Source: Brucella pseudintermedia (GTDB lineage: Bacteria; Pseudomonadota; Alphaproteobacteria; Rhizobiales; Rhizobiaceae). Taken from it: 64,000 nt of DNA. The translations under genes were made by a program, and so were the position numbers. Every line of letters starts with the position of its first letter. Positions within the stretch are counted from its first letter, which is position 1. The stretch lies in assembly GCF_008932435.1 (NCBI RefSeq), contig NZ_WBWE01000002.1:62001-126000 (forward strand). Reading direction: 5' to 3'. This document shows positions 44,980 through 55,299 of this stretch, one piece after another. The notes under the pieces are model-generated. The model made no database searches, was not told where the DNA came from, and was given only the letters and a program-made list of their open reading frames with translations.

Positions 44980-45948
44980 ATGAGTGTGAAGGGACTTGCA
45001 GCAGCCGTAATCGTTGTTGCCATACTGGCTGTCATCAGCCTGTTCATTGGCGTCAGCGAGGTATCGCTGGGAACGCTCTTCGGCGCAGGAAGCACCGACC
45101 GTGCCACCGAAGTTCTGCTTATCAGCCGCATCCCGCGCACCCTTGCAATCATTCTGGCGGGCATGTCCATGGCCGTTTCAGGCATGATCATGCAAATGCT
45201 GACGCGAAACCGTTTCGTTGAACCGTCAACGGCCGGCACAGTGGAATCCGCAGGTCTCGGCATTCTTCTGGTCATATTGTTTGCACCTGAAACGCCCGTT
45301 ATCGGCAAAATGCTGGTTGCATCCGTCACAGCACTTGCCGGAACAGCCCTATTCCTCCGTATTCTTCGTACAATTCCACTACGTTCCGTTCTTGTCGTGC
45401 CCTTGGTTGGCATCATGCTTGGTGGTGTTGTCAATGCGATCACCACTTTCATTGCGTATCGCTTTGATCTCCTGCAATCGCTCAATTCCTGGACGACCGG
45501 CGACTTTTCCGGCGTTCTTCGCGGGCGCTACGAGTTACTTTGGCTCGCCTTCGCCCTGACAATAATCGCCTATATCGCCGCCGATCGCTTCACGGTCGCG
45601 GGTTTAGGCGAGGACTTCACCACCAATCTTGGTCTCAACTATCGTCGCGTGGTCACACTTGGCCTCGTCATTGTTTCCATGGTCAGCGCATCAGTCGTGG
45701 TCACTGTTGGCATGATACCTTTCCTGGGACTCATCGTTCCCAACGTCGTCAGCATGTTCATCGGTGACAATATGCGCCGCGCGGTGCCTTGGGTTGCGGT
45801 ACTTGGCGCCGGGCTCGCTCTCGCTTGTGACATCGTGGGTCGGCTGGTCCGCTTCCCTTATGAAATACCGATAGGCACAATGATGGGCGTCATTGGAAGC
45901 GTCATCTTCCTCTATCTTCTTTTGCGGCGAGGTTCACGCCTTGCTTAA
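44980..45948 (+). CDS. Iron-siderophore ABC transporter permease (FecCD family), first subunit
   Basis: A 322-residue inner-membrane permease with about nine to ten helices. It has the FecCD marks: RIPRTLAIILAGMSMAVSGM near residue 48-67, NRFVEPSTAGTVESAGLG near 74-91 and GMIPFLGLIVPNVVSMFIGD near 244-263. It begins after the hairpin; the frame is open 36 bases earlier at a GTG. It overlaps the second permease by eight bases. Confidence 0.93.
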   Translation: MSVKGLAAAVIVVAILAVISLFIGVSEVSLGTLFGAGSTDRATEVLLISRIPRTLAIILAGMSMAVSGMIMQMLTRNRFVEPSTAGTVESAGLGILLVILFAPETPVIGKMLVASVTALAGTALFLRILRTIPLRSVLVVPLVGIMLGGVVNAITTFIAYRFDLLQSLNSWTTGDFSGVLRGRYELLWLAFALTIIAYIAADRFTVAGLGEDFTTNLGLNYRRVVTLGLVIVSMVSASVVVTVGMIPFLGLIVPNVVSMFIGDNMRRAVPWVAVLGAGLALACDIVGRLVRFPYEIPIGTMMGVIGSVIFLYLLLRRGSRLA

Positions 45949-46894
45949 GCGCCCTGCCCTGAACCTCTCACTGCTTTGTGTGCTTACATTACTTACAGTC
46001 GCCGCATTCATGACGATCGGCGCAAAGGGAAGCTGGTCCTTCATATTGTCCTTTCGCGGCACCAAACTTGCCGCCATGGCGCTGGTTGCATATTCGATTG
46101 CGGTTTCGACAGTGTTGTTCCAGACTGTCACGAACAATCGCATCCTGACTCCCTCAATTATGGGATTCGATGCGCTCTATATCCTGATCCAGACCGTGGT
46201 GGTCTTCTTCTTCGGCGCTGTCCATATCGACTGGCTCGGGCCGAACATTCGTTTTCTCGCAGAAACCGCGATTATGGTGGTTTTCGCCGGAACGCTTTAT
46301 TACTGGCTCTTCTCAGGCGCAACGCGCAGCCTGCATCTTGTCATGCTTGTCGGTATTGTCTGCGGCGTGTTTTTCCGCAGCATTTCCAACCTGATGCAGC
46401 GAATGCTTGATCCAAATCTTTTCGCTGTGCTGCAAGATCGCTTTTTCGCCAGCTTCAACAGCATCAACAGCGATATTCTGATTATGTCGACCGTCATCGT
46501 CGTTGCAGTTTCGCTTTACGGCCTGCGCTTTATTCACGTCTTTGACGTCCTGTCTCTCGGGCGCGATCCAGCAATCAATCTAGGCGTCAACCATCGGCGG
46601 ATCGTGCGCAAGGTCCTGTTCATGGTCACGGTGCTGGTTTCCGTTTCCACCGCACTGGTCGGGCCCATTACTTTCTTCGGTTTGCTGGTGGCCAATCTGG
46701 CCTACATGATTGCCGGCTCAGCGAAGCACCGGATTATCCTGCCGATAGCCGTCTTGCTTGCGATCTTTTGCATCGTCGGCGGACAGACCATTCTTGAACG
46801 TGTCTTCTCGTTCAACTCCGCACTCAGCATCATTATCGAGTTTCTGGGCGGCCTTGTCTTCATCATCCTTCTCGTCAGGGGGCACGCGCGTTGA
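45941..46894 (+). CDS. Iron-siderophore ABC transporter permease (FecCD family), second subunit
   Basis: A 317-residue permease starting at TTG 45941, inside the end of the first permease. Helices and family segments are complete: NNRILTPSIMGFDALYILIQ near residue 65-84 and the late GPITFFGLLVANLAYMIAG. It forms a heterodimer channel with the previous subunit. The start of the ATPase gene overlaps its stop (TTGA). Confidence 0.92.
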   Translation: MLKRPALNLSLLCVLTLLTVAAFMTIGAKGSWSFILSFRGTKLAAMALVAYSIAVSTVLFQTVTNNRILTPSIMGFDALYILIQTVVVFFFGAVHIDWLGPNIRFLAETAIMVVFAGTLYYWLFSGATRSLHLVMLVGIVCGVFFRSISNLMQRMLDPNLFAVLQDRFFASFNSINSDILIMSTVIVVAVSLYGLRFIHVFDVLSLGRDPAINLGVNHRRIVRKVLFMVTVLVSVSTALVGPITFFGLLVANLAYMIAGSAKHRIILPIAVLLAIFCIVGGQTILERVFSFNSALSIIIEFLGGLVFIILLVRGHAR

Positions 46895-47649
46895 TAGAAA
46901 TCAGCCAAGTCAGTAAATCCTACAACGGCACGCTGGTCGTCGATGATGTGACACTGAAACTGCCTGCTTGCGGCATAACCTCGATCATCGGGCCGAATGG
47001 AGCGGGAAAATCCACGCTGCTTTCGATGGTAAGTCGTCTCCTGCCAATGGACAAAGGCCGGGTGACGGTAGATGGGCTCGACGTTTCCACCACATCGGGC
47101 GACGTGCTGGCAAAACGCCTGTCGATCCTGCGGCAGGAAAATGCAATCAACTCCCGCCTGACCGTGCGCGACCTCGTAACCTTTGGCCGTTATCCCCATT
47201 CCAAAGGCAGGCCGAACAACGATGATCGCAAACACGTCGAACAGGCCATCGGCTATCTCGGCCTTGAGGATTTGAGCGGGCGCTTTCTGGATGAGCTTTC
47301 CGGCGGACAGCGTCAGCGTGCCTTCGTAGCAATGGTTCTCTGCCAGGACACGGATTATGTGCTACTGGACGAACCGCTCAACAATCTCGATATGAAGCAT
47401 TCCGCTTCAATGATGAAGCTGTTGCGCCGGGCTGCGGATGAACTTGGAAAAACCGTCGTTCTGGTTCTGCACGACATCAATTTCGCGTCATGCTATTCCG
47501 ACCATATAGTTGCCATGCGCCACGGTAAGGTAGCCTATCAAGGAAGCCCGGACGAACTCATTCATCCGGAAATCCTCGGAGACATTTACGAGATGGAGAT
47601 TGCCGTCGAAATCATTGGCGGCAAGCGTATCGGCGTCTATTATCTTTAA
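46891..47649 (+). CDS. Iron-siderophore ABC transporter ATP-binding protein (FecE-like)
   Basis: A 252-residue ABC ATPase from TTG 46891. Walker A is GPNGAGKST near residue 36, the signature LSGGQRQRAFVAMVL is near 138, and Walker B is YVLLDEPLNNLDMKHS near 157. It powers import of the ferric siderophore. It is convergent with the M14 peptidase gene, and their stop codons overlap by four bases, leaving no room for a terminator between the two operons. Confidence 0.95.
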   Translation: MIEISQVSKSYNGTLVVDDVTLKLPACGITSIIGPNGAGKSTLLSMVSRLLPMDKGRVTVDGLDVSTTSGDVLAKRLSILRQENAINSRLTVRDLVTFGRYPHSKGRPNNDDRKHVEQAIGYLGLEDLSGRFLDELSGGQRQRAFVAMVLCQDTDYVLLDEPLNNLDMKHSASMMKLLRRAADELGKTVVLVLHDINFASCYSDHIVAMRHGKVAYQGSPDELIHPEILGDIYEMEIAVEIIGGKRIGVYYL

Positions 47650-49391
47650 GCAACCGCATCCGATGGAAACAGTGCCTGCAAGGCGTCGTACGATGCCAGC
47701 ACCGTTTCCATTTGCGCAGTATGCCCTCGGACGAACGCATCACCGTAAATCGTTTCATCCGGATATTCTGTAATGAGCGTCAGCGGCACGCTATGCCGAT
47801 CGTCAACACCGACGAGACACGGGAAACCATTGATGATGCGGAAACCCGTTTCGCCCGCATGCTGCTCAAAAAGCTTGATCTGGGCGTTATTATACGCAAC
47901 CAGCCCGTCAATAGCCGCAAGATGCTTCGTCACCCGGTCTATCAGTTCCTCGGCTTGCCTTTCCCATGAAGCGTGATGCCGGATGATGAGGAAAAACCCC
48001 TTCGGCAGCGTCCACATGGCAAAGGAACGGGGCACATAGCCCGATAGTGGGCGCGTCCACTCATGCGATGGATAACCATGCAGGTTGACGTGCAGTTTCG
48101 CCTCGGTCCGCTTTTCAGCTTCGACACGAATGGCCTTTTCGTAAAGCCCTTCGCCGCTGCGATATTCCAGATCATCACCGAGTGCCGTATAGCGGGCGGC
48201 GTGATGCATATGATGCGGCTGCAATGCACAGAGCCGTTTATGGATCTCGTAGCCGTCAGGATTCTCCTGGGGAGAGATCGTGAAATGCGCATTTTCGCGC
48301 GCCGCAAGCCGCTTGGCTGCACGCAGTGCGCCGACGATACCGGTTGTCTCATTGGCATGCTGGCCTGCGCTGATCATCATCGCCGCATCGCTGCCCTGGA
48401 TGTAGGTCGCGCGAACAGCCCGGCCTGCGCGGCTTGTTGCCTCAAAGGACCGGCCACCGAGCGCGGCAAGCTCACGCTTGATTTGATCCGCGGATAACGG
48501 CGCCTGCGCCGTTTCTAGAGCCTGCTCGGCCGTCAAAGCGTCGTCGGTAGAAAGCGGACGTGTTTCCACTTTGACTGACGGTTCTGCATCGCGAAAACGG
48601 ACTTCCGGCACGATCTGGCCCGGCTGCAAGCCGCGGTCCCCCACCGGGCGGCCGGACTTTTTCTGGAAAACCTCGAGCAGCGAGAAATAGATATCCTCGT
48701 GCATGGCTTCGGTGAGGCTCAGCCTTTCCTCATCGTAGGGCAGGCGACGATCGGTGATTGGCAGGCTGACCGCGATGTTCAGCTCATCGAAATAGGGTTC
48801 GCCACGCTTCCAATCATGCGCCGCGATCGTTGAGATCGTGTCATGAAACAGTTTTTCATAGGATGTTTCATAGCGCGTGCTTTCGGTCTTACCGTTCTGC
48901 GTGACAGTCAGCCAACCGGTGGGTGATACCAATGTTTCGCCGATGAAATCCACATGCACCCGGTTCGGTGCAAAAACGCGATGGCTCTCGCTATGGCCAT
49001 CGGCAAAGACCAGATCGACTTCGTACTGAAAGTCGTCTTTACCTGAAGCCGCGAAAGTCACATCGGTCTTCGGCAGCAGCGCGGACAGCGGATAGGTCTC
49101 CAGCAGGAAACGGTTCTGCACGCAGGCATCGTGACGCGGATAGCGGATCGCAGCTGACTTTAGCGCGGCGCCGTCCACTTCTTCGAGGAAGAAATGCAGG
49201 AGCGGCTTATAGGCAGAACGGAACCGTGCCTCGACCCCTGCCTCGCGCAGCTTCGTTTCGGCGGCGAAACGGCTCGGCTGGTCATCGAACAACCAGGCTT
49301 CCACCTTCGCACCGCGCATTTCGGGTTTCAGAAAGCGTTCAACGAGCGCTTGAACGGTACGCGGGTAGGTTTTCTCAAAAAGCATGTTCAT
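47646..49391 (-). CDS. M14-family zinc carboxypeptidase-like protein
   Basis: A 581-residue protein. The start is ATG 49391 with CAGGA eight bases upstream and a four-base overlap with the permease stop; the frame continues 130 codons further but only as a shadow of the permease gene. The C-terminal half carries the M14 pattern: GQHANETTG near residue 350 (HxxE zinc ligands), NPDGYE near 382, KLHVNLHGYPSH with the third zinc histidine near 452 and the catalytic-type LITEYPDE near 545. The N-terminal 320 residues are not in typical carboxypeptidases; I do not recognise them. It is the last gene of the second peptide-transport operon and may trim the imported compound. Confidence 0.82.
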   Translation of the reverse strand: MNMLFEKTYPRTVQALVERFLKPEMRGAKVEAWLFDDQPSRFAAETKLREAGVEARFRSAYKPLLHFFLEEVDGAALKSAAIRYPRHDACVQNRFLLETYPLSALLPKTDVTFAASGKDDFQYEVDLVFADGHSESHRVFAPNRVHVDFIGETLVSPTGWLTVTQNGKTESTRYETSYEKLFHDTISTIAAHDWKRGEPYFDELNIAVSLPITDRRLPYDEERLSLTEAMHEDIYFSLLEVFQKKSGRPVGDRGLQPGQIVPEVRFRDAEPSVKVETRPLSTDDALTAEQALETAQAPLSADQIKRELAALGGRSFEATSRAGRAVRATYIQGSDAAMMISAGQHANETTGIVGALRAAKRLAARENAHFTISPQENPDGYEIHKRLCALQPHHMHHAARYTALGDDLEYRSGEGLYEKAIRVEAEKRTEAKLHVNLHGYPSHEWTRPLSGYVPRSFAMWTLPKGFFLIIRHHASWERQAEELIDRVTKHLAAIDGLVAYNNAQIKLFEQHAGETGFRIINGFPCLVGVDDRHSVPLTLITEYPDETIYGDAFVRGHTAQMETVLASYDALQALFPSDAVA

Positions 49392-50242
49392 CGGGAAGTC
49401 CTGCCGGTTGGGTCGAGGCTGTCGCGCAACCAATCTCCAAGGAGATTGAGGCCAAGCACGGTGAAGAGAATGGCGAGGCCTGGGAAAATGCTCACCCACC
49501 ATGCGGTCTGAAGATAGGTACGCCCATCGGCCAGCATGCCGCCCCAGCTTGGAATGGTCGGATCGACACCGAGGCCGAGGAAGGTCAGGCTTGATTCCAG
49601 AAGGATGTTGTTGGCCACATTGAGCGTCATCAGCACGATCACCGGGCCGAGAAGGTTCGGCAGCAGATGCTGGAAGATGATGCACCAGTCCTTTACGCCG
49701 ATAGCGCGGGCAGACAGGATGAATTCGCGCTCGCGTAGCGAGAGCACGGCCCCCCGCACCAGTCGCGCATATTGCACGCATTGCGACACGATCAACAAAA
49801 TGATGGTGTTGAACAGCCCGCCCCCCAGAATAGCCATCACGGTGATCGCGAGCAGGATGAACGGCATGGCAAGCTGCACATCGACAAAGCGCATCAGTGC
49901 CATGTCCCAGAAGCCGCGATAATAACCGGCGACAAGACCCATGATCGTGCCGATGACGACGGAGCCGATCACCGAAACGAAACCGACGAACAGCGAAATC
50001 TTGCCGCCGGTAACGACGCGTGCCAGCACATCGCGCCCCAGCGGATCGGTGCCGAAAATATGGGCGGGATTAACAAATGGCGGCGTCAGGCGCGCCAAGA
50101 GATCAATCTTGTTGGCGCCGCCCGGAAACAGATAGCCGGAAAAAATCACCGCCAGACAAATGCAGCCGGTCAACACGACGCCGACGATGAATTCCAGGCT
50201 CGCAAAACGCGAAAACAGAACGGATGAGGTCTTGGTTGCCAT
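49388..50242 (-). CDS. Oligopeptide ABC transporter permease (DppC-like), second system
   Basis: A 284-residue permease from ATG 50242, four bases after the DppB-like stop with AGTAGGACC as its ribosome site. It has the DppC features FGTDPLGRDVLARVV in the periplasmic loop near residue 83-97 and ESSLTFLGLGVDPTIPSWG in the ATPase-contact loop near 220-238. It works with the DppB-like subunit. It is coupled to the M14 gene downstream. Confidence 0.93.
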   Translation of the reverse strand: MATKTSSVLFSRFASLEFIVGVVLTGCICLAVIFSGYLFPGGANKIDLLARLTPPFVNPAHIFGTDPLGRDVLARVVTGGKISLFVGFVSVIGSVVIGTIMGLVAGYYRGFWDMALMRFVDVQLAMPFILLAITVMAILGGGLFNTIILLIVSQCVQYARLVRGAVLSLREREFILSARAIGVKDWCIIFQHLLPNLLGPVIVLMTLNVANNILLESSLTFLGLGVDPTIPSWGGMLADGRTYLQTAWWVSIFPGLAILFTVLGLNLLGDWLRDSLDPTGRTSR

Positions 50243-50246
50243 GGTC

Positions 50247-51170
50247 CTACTCCGTGCGAATACGCGGATCGACAAGGCCATAGGCGATGTCCACGAGAAG
50301 ATTGACGCCGATGATCAGCATGGAAAGGATCGCGATGGTGGCTTGCAGGACAGGATAATCGCGCCCGGCCACCGCATCGAAGGCAAGCGTGCCCATGCCC
50401 GGCCAGTTGAACACGCGTTCCACCACGACAATGCCGCCCAGCAGACCGCCGAACTGAAGGCCGAGATAGGTGATCAGCGGAATGGCGCAATTGCGCAGCG
50501 CATGCTTGTAGAGAACCTTGTTTTCACTTAGCCCCTTGGCGCGCGCCACCATGATATATTGCGATTGCAACGTCTCCAGCATCGCCGTGCGCACGAGACG
50601 AACATTCGTTGCGGTCAGGATGATGCCCATGGTGAGCGCTGGCATGATGAAGCTTGCAACACCACTCATGCCGCTCGGTGGCAGCCATTGCAGCGAGATT
50701 CCGAACAGCAACACCAGCATGGTCGCCAGCCAGAAATTCGGAAACGACAGCCCCACAAGCGAGCAGATGCGGATCAACTGATCGGCCCATCTACCACGCG
50801 ACACGGCTGCCTTGATCCCAAGCGGAACCGAAATCACAATGGAAACGAACAGTGAAGCGAAAGCCAGCATCAGCGTAGCAGGCAAAGCGCCAGCCACCAG
50901 CGTCGATACGGGCGTGCCGCCGAGGAAACTGCGCCCCAGATCCATCGTGAACAGCCCCTGGAGGAACTGCCAGTACTGAACGAAAAACGGCTGGTTGAGG
51001 CCGAGACCTTCGCGGATACGCGCAAGATCGGCCTCGGTGATGCTGCCCGCGCCTTGCGTCAACATCAAAGCCGGATCGCCCGTAAGGCGGACCGCGAAAG
51101 CGACAAGCAGCGTCATTGCGACGAGCACGAACAACGCCTGCAAAGTTCGTTTGATCAGAAATCCGGCCAC
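50247..51170 (-). CDS. Oligopeptide ABC transporter permease (DppB-like), second system
   Basis: A 307-residue permease. The GTG at 51170 is chosen because GGAGG lies eight bases upstream. An earlier ATG at 51206 falls inside a strong hairpin (51193-51218). Family elements include KRTLQALFVLVAMTLLVAF at the N-terminus, VGLSFPNFWLATMLVLLFG near residue 145-163 and the MVARAKGLSENKVLYKHALR cytoplasmic loop near 205-224. It forms the channel with the DppC-like subunit. Confidence 0.92.
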   Translation of the reverse strand: MAGFLIKRTLQALFVLVAMTLLVAFAVRLTGDPALMLTQGAGSITEADLARIREGLGLNQPFFVQYWQFLQGLFTMDLGRSFLGGTPVSTLVAGALPATLMLAFASLFVSIVISVPLGIKAAVSRGRWADQLIRICSLVGLSFPNFWLATMLVLLFGISLQWLPPSGMSGVASFIMPALTMGIILTATNVRLVRTAMLETLQSQYIMVARAKGLSENKVLYKHALRNCAIPLITYLGLQFGGLLGGIVVVERVFNWPGMGTLAFDAVAGRDYPVLQATIAILSMLIIGVNLLVDIAYGLVDPRIRTE

Positions 51171-51192
51171 CAGTGCGCCTCCGAAATGCTGC

Positions 51193-51218
51193 GGCAAGCC
51201 GGACATATCCGGCTTGCC
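51193..51218 (-). promoter_or_regulatory. Perfect intercistronic hairpin after the second binding-protein gene
   Basis: GGCAAGCCGGA and TCCGGCTTGCC pair over eleven bases around a CATA loop, 17 bases after the binding-protein stop. There is no T-run. It is the strongest of the stems that follow binding-protein genes in this window and probably tunes the ratio of binding protein to permease. Confidence 0.75.
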
Positions 51219-51234
51219 GTATTGTCATTCTTGC

Positions 51235-52764
51235 TTAGTCGACGGTGACGTCTGTCAGACGCAGACGGCTGTCGGGAACCGGCACGAAGTTTTTCACGCG
51301 CTTGTTGACGCCGAAGATCGCCTTGAGATTGTAGAGCGGCATTTCCAGTGCGCGACCGGCAGCGTAATGCGCGATTTCCTGCAGGAGCTTCTCGCGCTCG
51401 CCGCGATCAAGAACCGAACGCTGCGCTTCCAGCATCTTGTCGAGCTTTTCGTCCTTGTCGTAAGGATTCCACTTCTCGCCGGAATGATACATCGAATAGG
51501 CAGTGTTGTCGTAGTCGAAGGTCCAGCCGCCCCAGGACTGCTGGAACATGGCGCCTGTCTTGCCCTGCGGGATGATGTCGTTCAGCAGGACATTGGTATC
51601 GTAAGGCTTGATGGTGGCGTTGATGCCGACCATCTGCAGGAAGCTTGCGATGGCCTGCACAACTTCGTTGAAACTTGCGTCCTGCCCACGCACATCAATC
51701 TGCACGGTTGCACCGGGTTGAACGCCCGCTTCTTCGAGGAGCTTCTTCGCGCCTTCCGGATCGTAAGGCAGCGGCTTCATGTCCGGATCGAAGCCGAAGG
51801 ACAGAGAACCCTGGAAACTTGCAATCGCTTCCGCCTGCCCGGCCAGAATGGACTGGATGATCGCATCGCGATCCACAGCCATAATCAGCGCTTTGCGCAC
51901 GCGTTCGTCCTTGGTGATGCCGTCAGCCGTATTGAAGCGCAAGGCATAAACCGTCGGCCCCGAGGCGGTGACGAGCTCCAGCTTTGGATCGCCCTGAATA
52001 GTCGGGATCATGCCGATCGGGATGGTCGGCGGAATGACCAGATCGACGCGACCGGCCTGAAGTTCGGCAACAGCGGTCGAAGGCTCGGTTATGAAGCGAT
52101 ATTCGAGTTCTGAAAGCTTCGGCGCGCCACCCCAGTGGTCCGCGAACGCCTCAAGCTTGATGTTTACCTTCGGCTCATAGGAAACGAACTTGAACGGCCC
52201 GGTGCCAACCGGATGCATGTTGAAATAATCGTCGCCCTTTTCCTGAATATATTTCGGCGGAACGATCATGCCGCCATAACCGGCAAGCTTTGTGATCAGA
52301 ACCGGGTCCGGCGCTTTCAGATGAAAATCGACGGTCTTGTCATCGATGACTTCCACCTTCTCGATGGCGATATAGTTCGAACGCTGCGGGCCCTTCGCGC
52401 CTTCATCGCCGAGCAGACGCTCGAAGGTGAACTTGACGGCCTCCGCATTGAACGGCTCGCCGTTGTGGAATTTTACGTTCTCACGCAGATGGAAGCGAAT
52501 GCGCTTGCCCTCGTTCAGCTCTTCCCATGAAGTGGCGAGTGCAGGGACAATCTTCAGGTCAGGGCCGCGATAAACAAGACCGTCGAAAATGTTGGTGCCG
52601 ACAGAAGCCCAGTTGACGAGGAACGTGTCGATCGGGTCCCAGCTGCCGGGGTCCTGCGGCGACGAAACGGTCAGCTTTCCGGCAGCGAACGCTGGAGCAG
52701 ATGCAATCACAGCGGCCGAAAGAGCGGAAGCCATGAGAACGGCTTTAAAAGTTTTTCTTATCAT
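51235..52764 (-). CDS. Peptide/opine-type ABC transporter substrate-binding protein (family 5), second system
   Basis: A 509-residue periplasmic protein with a signal peptide (MIRKTFKAVLMASALSAAV, cleavage after AFA near residue 27). The family 5 domain shows WEELNEGKRIRFHLRENVKF near residue 82-101 and RKALIMAVDRDAIIQSIL near 292-309. It supplies the fused ATPase and two permeases of the operon. The neighbouring 5-oxoprolinase and M14 genes suggest a pyroglutamyl or gamma-glutamyl type ligand, but the sequence does not prove this. Confidence 0.92.
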   Translation of the reverse strand: MIRKTFKAVLMASALSAAVIASAPAFAAGKLTVSSPQDPGSWDPIDTFLVNWASVGTNIFDGLVYRGPDLKIVPALATSWEELNEGKRIRFHLRENVKFHNGEPFNAEAVKFTFERLLGDEGAKGPQRSNYIAIEKVEVIDDKTVDFHLKAPDPVLITKLAGYGGMIVPPKYIQEKGDDYFNMHPVGTGPFKFVSYEPKVNIKLEAFADHWGGAPKLSELEYRFITEPSTAVAELQAGRVDLVIPPTIPIGMIPTIQGDPKLELVTASGPTVYALRFNTADGITKDERVRKALIMAVDRDAIIQSILAGQAEAIASFQGSLSFGFDPDMKPLPYDPEGAKKLLEEAGVQPGATVQIDVRGQDASFNEVVQAIASFLQMVGINATIKPYDTNVLLNDIIPQGKTGAMFQQSWGGWTFDYDNTAYSMYHSGEKWNPYDKDEKLDKMLEAQRSVLDRGEREKLLQEIAHYAAGRALEMPLYNLKAIFGVNKRVKNFVPVPDSRLRLTDVTVD

Positions 52765-52800
52765 TGTTTTCCCCTTTGGGTTTTGGTGAGCTTTTATGGT

Positions 52801-54636
52801 TCAGACGGTTTCGGCCACGAAATGTCCGGCTGCGACCTCACGGTGGCTATAGATCCTCGGCTTGTCGTCGATCCGACGCGTCGTGCTTGGAATCTCGCCT
52901 TCCAGTGCGGGCCGCCTCGTCCGTGCGGTGGGGTCGGCGATTGGCACAGCCGACAGAAGCCGCTTCGTGTAAGAGTGCGATGGGGTTTCGAAAACCTGCT
53001 GGCGCGAGCCAAGCTCCATGATCTGGCCGAGATAGAGCACCGCGACGCGATGGCTCATTTTCTCGACCACCGCCATGTCATGACTGATAAAGAGATAAGC
53101 GAGATCGTGCTCTTTCTGCAGGTCCATGAACAGATTGATGACCTGCGCCTGAATGGAGACGTCCAGCGCCGACAGGGCTTCATCGGCGATAATGAGCTTC
53201 GGCTTGGAAGCGAGCGCACGCGCAATACAGACCCGCTGGCGCTGACCGCCTGAAAATTCGTGCGGATAACGCTTGGCGTGTTCCGGCCCAAGACCGACAC
53301 GCTCCAGCAATTCCGCAACGCGCGCATTAATCGCCTTGTCATTGTCGAGAAGACCATGGGTACGGATAGGCTCGGCAATGGAAAAACCTATCGTCTTGCG
53401 CGGGTCGAGCGATGCAAAGGGGTCCTGAAAGATATATTGGACTTCGCGGCGCATAGCGTAGCGTTCGGCGGCGCTCATTGCCGAATAAGCCTTACCGTTG
53501 AAGTGAATGTCTCCGGACAGTGGCGCCTGAAGTTGCTGGATCGTGCGCCCTATGGTCGACTTGCCCGAACCGGATTCACCCACCAGCGCCAAGGTCTCGC
53601 CCGGATAAATATCGAAAGCGACATTCGATACCGCGTTGCAGACATGCGTGATCTTACCGAACAGGTTCTTCTTGATTGGAAAGCGCACATAGAGATCGTC
53701 CACGGACAGCAACGGCTTGCTATCGTAGCGCGCAGTATCCTGAATGCGCTCCTCACCTGCTAAAATCGGTACGCCGTCGCGCATGGTCATGACCGGCATT
53801 CGCTTAGGGAAGGCTTCACCCGTCATGCTGCCAAGCTTCGGCACCGCTGACAAAAGCGTTTTGGTATAGGCATGTTCAGGCTTCGAGAAAATCTGTCCGA
53901 CCGACCCTTCCTCCACCTTTTTGCCTTTCCACATCACGACGACATCGTCAGCCATTTCTGCCACCACGCCCATATCGTGCGTGATGAAAATAACCGCCAT
54001 TTCAAGCTCTTGCTGCAATTCCCTGATAATGTGCAGTATCTGGGCCTGAATGGTCACATCGAGAGCAGTCGTCGGTTCATCCGCGATCAGCAATTTCGGA
54101 CGGCATGCAAGCGCCATCGCGATCATGACACGCTGGCGCATGCCGCCGGATAGCTGGTGCGGATAGCGCTTCAACAGCCCTTCCGCATCCGGCAGTCGCA
54201 CCATTTCCAGAAGACGCTTACCCTCCGCAAACGCCGCCTGCTGCGTCATTCCTTCGTGCAGCATGAGAACTTCAGAGATTTGATTGCCGATGGTGAAGAC
54301 CGGGTTGAGCGAAGTCATGGGCTCCTGGAAGATCATGGCGATCTCCTTGCCGCGAATGCTCCGCATTGTCTTCTGGTCGGCTTTGAGCAGATCGCGTCCG
54401 CCCAACAAAATGCGACCGGAGGGGAATTTTGCGCCGCTCATATCGGCAAGGCGCATGATGGAAAGCGACGTAATCGACTTGCCCGAACCGGATTCCCCCA
54501 CCACGGCCAGCGTGCGACCCGGATACACCGAGAAACTCAGGTCATCAACAACGCGGCTCGCGCCAAATTCGACACTGAGACCATCAACAGTCAGCAGAGG
54601 TTTTGAAATTGGCTCGCTCAATTCGGTTCCGCTCAA
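52801..54636 (-). CDS. Fused dual ATPase of oligopeptide ABC transporter (DppD-DppF fusion)
   Basis: A 611-residue protein holding two full ABC ATPases. The first (about residues 8-285) has Walker [10 protein letters not shown], signature [15 protein letters not shown] and Walker [13 protein letters not shown]. The second (about residues 315-585) has [24 protein letters not shown] and [12 protein letters not shown]. In the second Walker B region the usual EP after the aspartate is EA, a common variant. The start is TTG 54636, eight bases after AAGGG and 13 bases after the MarR gene stop; the longer open frame overlaps that gene. Confidence 0.92.
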   Translation of the reverse strand: MSGTELSEPISKPLLTVDGLSVEFGASRVVDDLSFSVYPGRTLAVVGESGSGKSITSLSIMRLADMSGAKFPSGRILLGGRDLLKADQKTMRSIRGKEIAMIFQEPMTSLNPVFTIGNQISEVLMLHEGMTQQAAFAEGKRLLEMVRLPDAEGLLKRYPHQLSGGMRQRVMIAMALACRPKLLIADEPTTALDVTIQAQILHIIRELQQELEMAVIFITHDMGVVAEMADDVVVMWKGKKVEEGSVGQIFSKPEHAYTKTLLSAVPKLGSMTGEAFPKRMPVMTMRDGVPILAGEERIQDTARYDSKPLLSVDDLYVRFPIKKNLFGKITHVCNAVSNVAFDIYPGETLALVGESGSGKSTIGRTIQQLQAPLSGDIHFNGKAYSAMSAAERYAMRREVQYIFQDPFASLDPRKTIGFSIAEPIRTHGLLDNDKAINARVAELLERVGLGPEHAKRYPHEFSGGQRQRVCIARALASKPKLIIADEALSALDVSIQAQVINLFMDLQKEHDLAYLFISHDMAVVEKMSHRVAVLYLGQIMELGSRQQVFETPSHSYTKRLLSAVPIADPTARTRRPALEGEIPSTTRRIDDKPRIYSHREVAAGHFVAETV

Positions 54637-54649
54637 ACTTTCAACCCTT

Positions 54650-55258
54650 TTAAAGTGTGATGGCAGACCGCGTGGCCTGATTGAATGCGCCGGACATAAA
54701 ACGCAAAAGTGCGGCCACTTCCGACAGCGTTTCCTCCGAGGGGCGTGCGTTGGCTGTGGAATGCACCAGAAGACGCTCCCGAATCTGCGCATAACGCGCA
54801 CAAGCTTCGGCACCTTTGGCGGTGATTTTTACCGTTTTTTCCTTGGCTGCCTTGCCGGTCGTCAGCAAGCCGGCGCTTTCGAGCTTGCGTATGGCATAAG
54901 TGGCAATGTGCGTGTCTTCAATATCGAGAACGAGGCAGATATCGGCCAGCTTCTTCTCGCGATCACGATGGCGGATCGAGTGGAGAATAAGCACTTCAAT
55001 AGGGGAAAGGCCGGGCAAGCCTGCGGCAGCCATGCAACGCACCATCCAGCGGGAAAAGGCATGAGATGCGAGAATGAGGCCGTATTCGACCTCGGACATT
55101 CCGGGTGAACCGCCATCAGCAAGGTGAGCAGATGAAACGATAGGGCCAATCGAAGCAACAGGACGCAGATGCTTCGGCAACGCAACCTCCTCGAAACTCG
55201 CATCCCGAATCTCAGAAGAGAACGCTGCAGTTACCTCACTGTCCCTTTTTTTCCCCAT
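54650..55258 (-). CDS. MarR-family transcriptional regulator
   Basis: A 202-residue winged-helix protein. The DNA-binding core spans about residues 80-150 ([17 protein letters not shown], then [20 protein letters not shown] and a wing), with flanking helices for dimerisation. The first 55 residues are an extra N-terminal segment. It is first in the second peptide operon and divergent from the 5-oxoprolinase gene; a nine-base inverted repeat in the shared promoter is a likely binding site, so it probably controls both directions. Ligand unknown. Confidence 0.88.
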   Translation of the reverse strand: MGKKRDSEVTAAFSSEIRDASFEEVALPKHLRPVASIGPIVSSAHLADGGSPGMSEVEYGLILASHAFSRWMVRCMAAAGLPGLSPIEVLILHSIRHRDREKKLADICLVLDIEDTHIATYAIRKLESAGLLTTGKAAKEKTVKITAKGAEACARYAQIRERLLVHSTANARPSEETLSEVAALLRFMSGAFNQATRSAITL

Positions 55259-55299
55259 TCTTGCTGCTCCCTTATTTATGTGTATTTTATGTCACCATC

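Noticed and set aside
49392-49781. 130 extra codons at the N-terminus of the M14 protein
   Set aside because: This stretch is out-of-frame reading of the permease gene; ATG 49391 has a ribosome site and a stop-start overlap.
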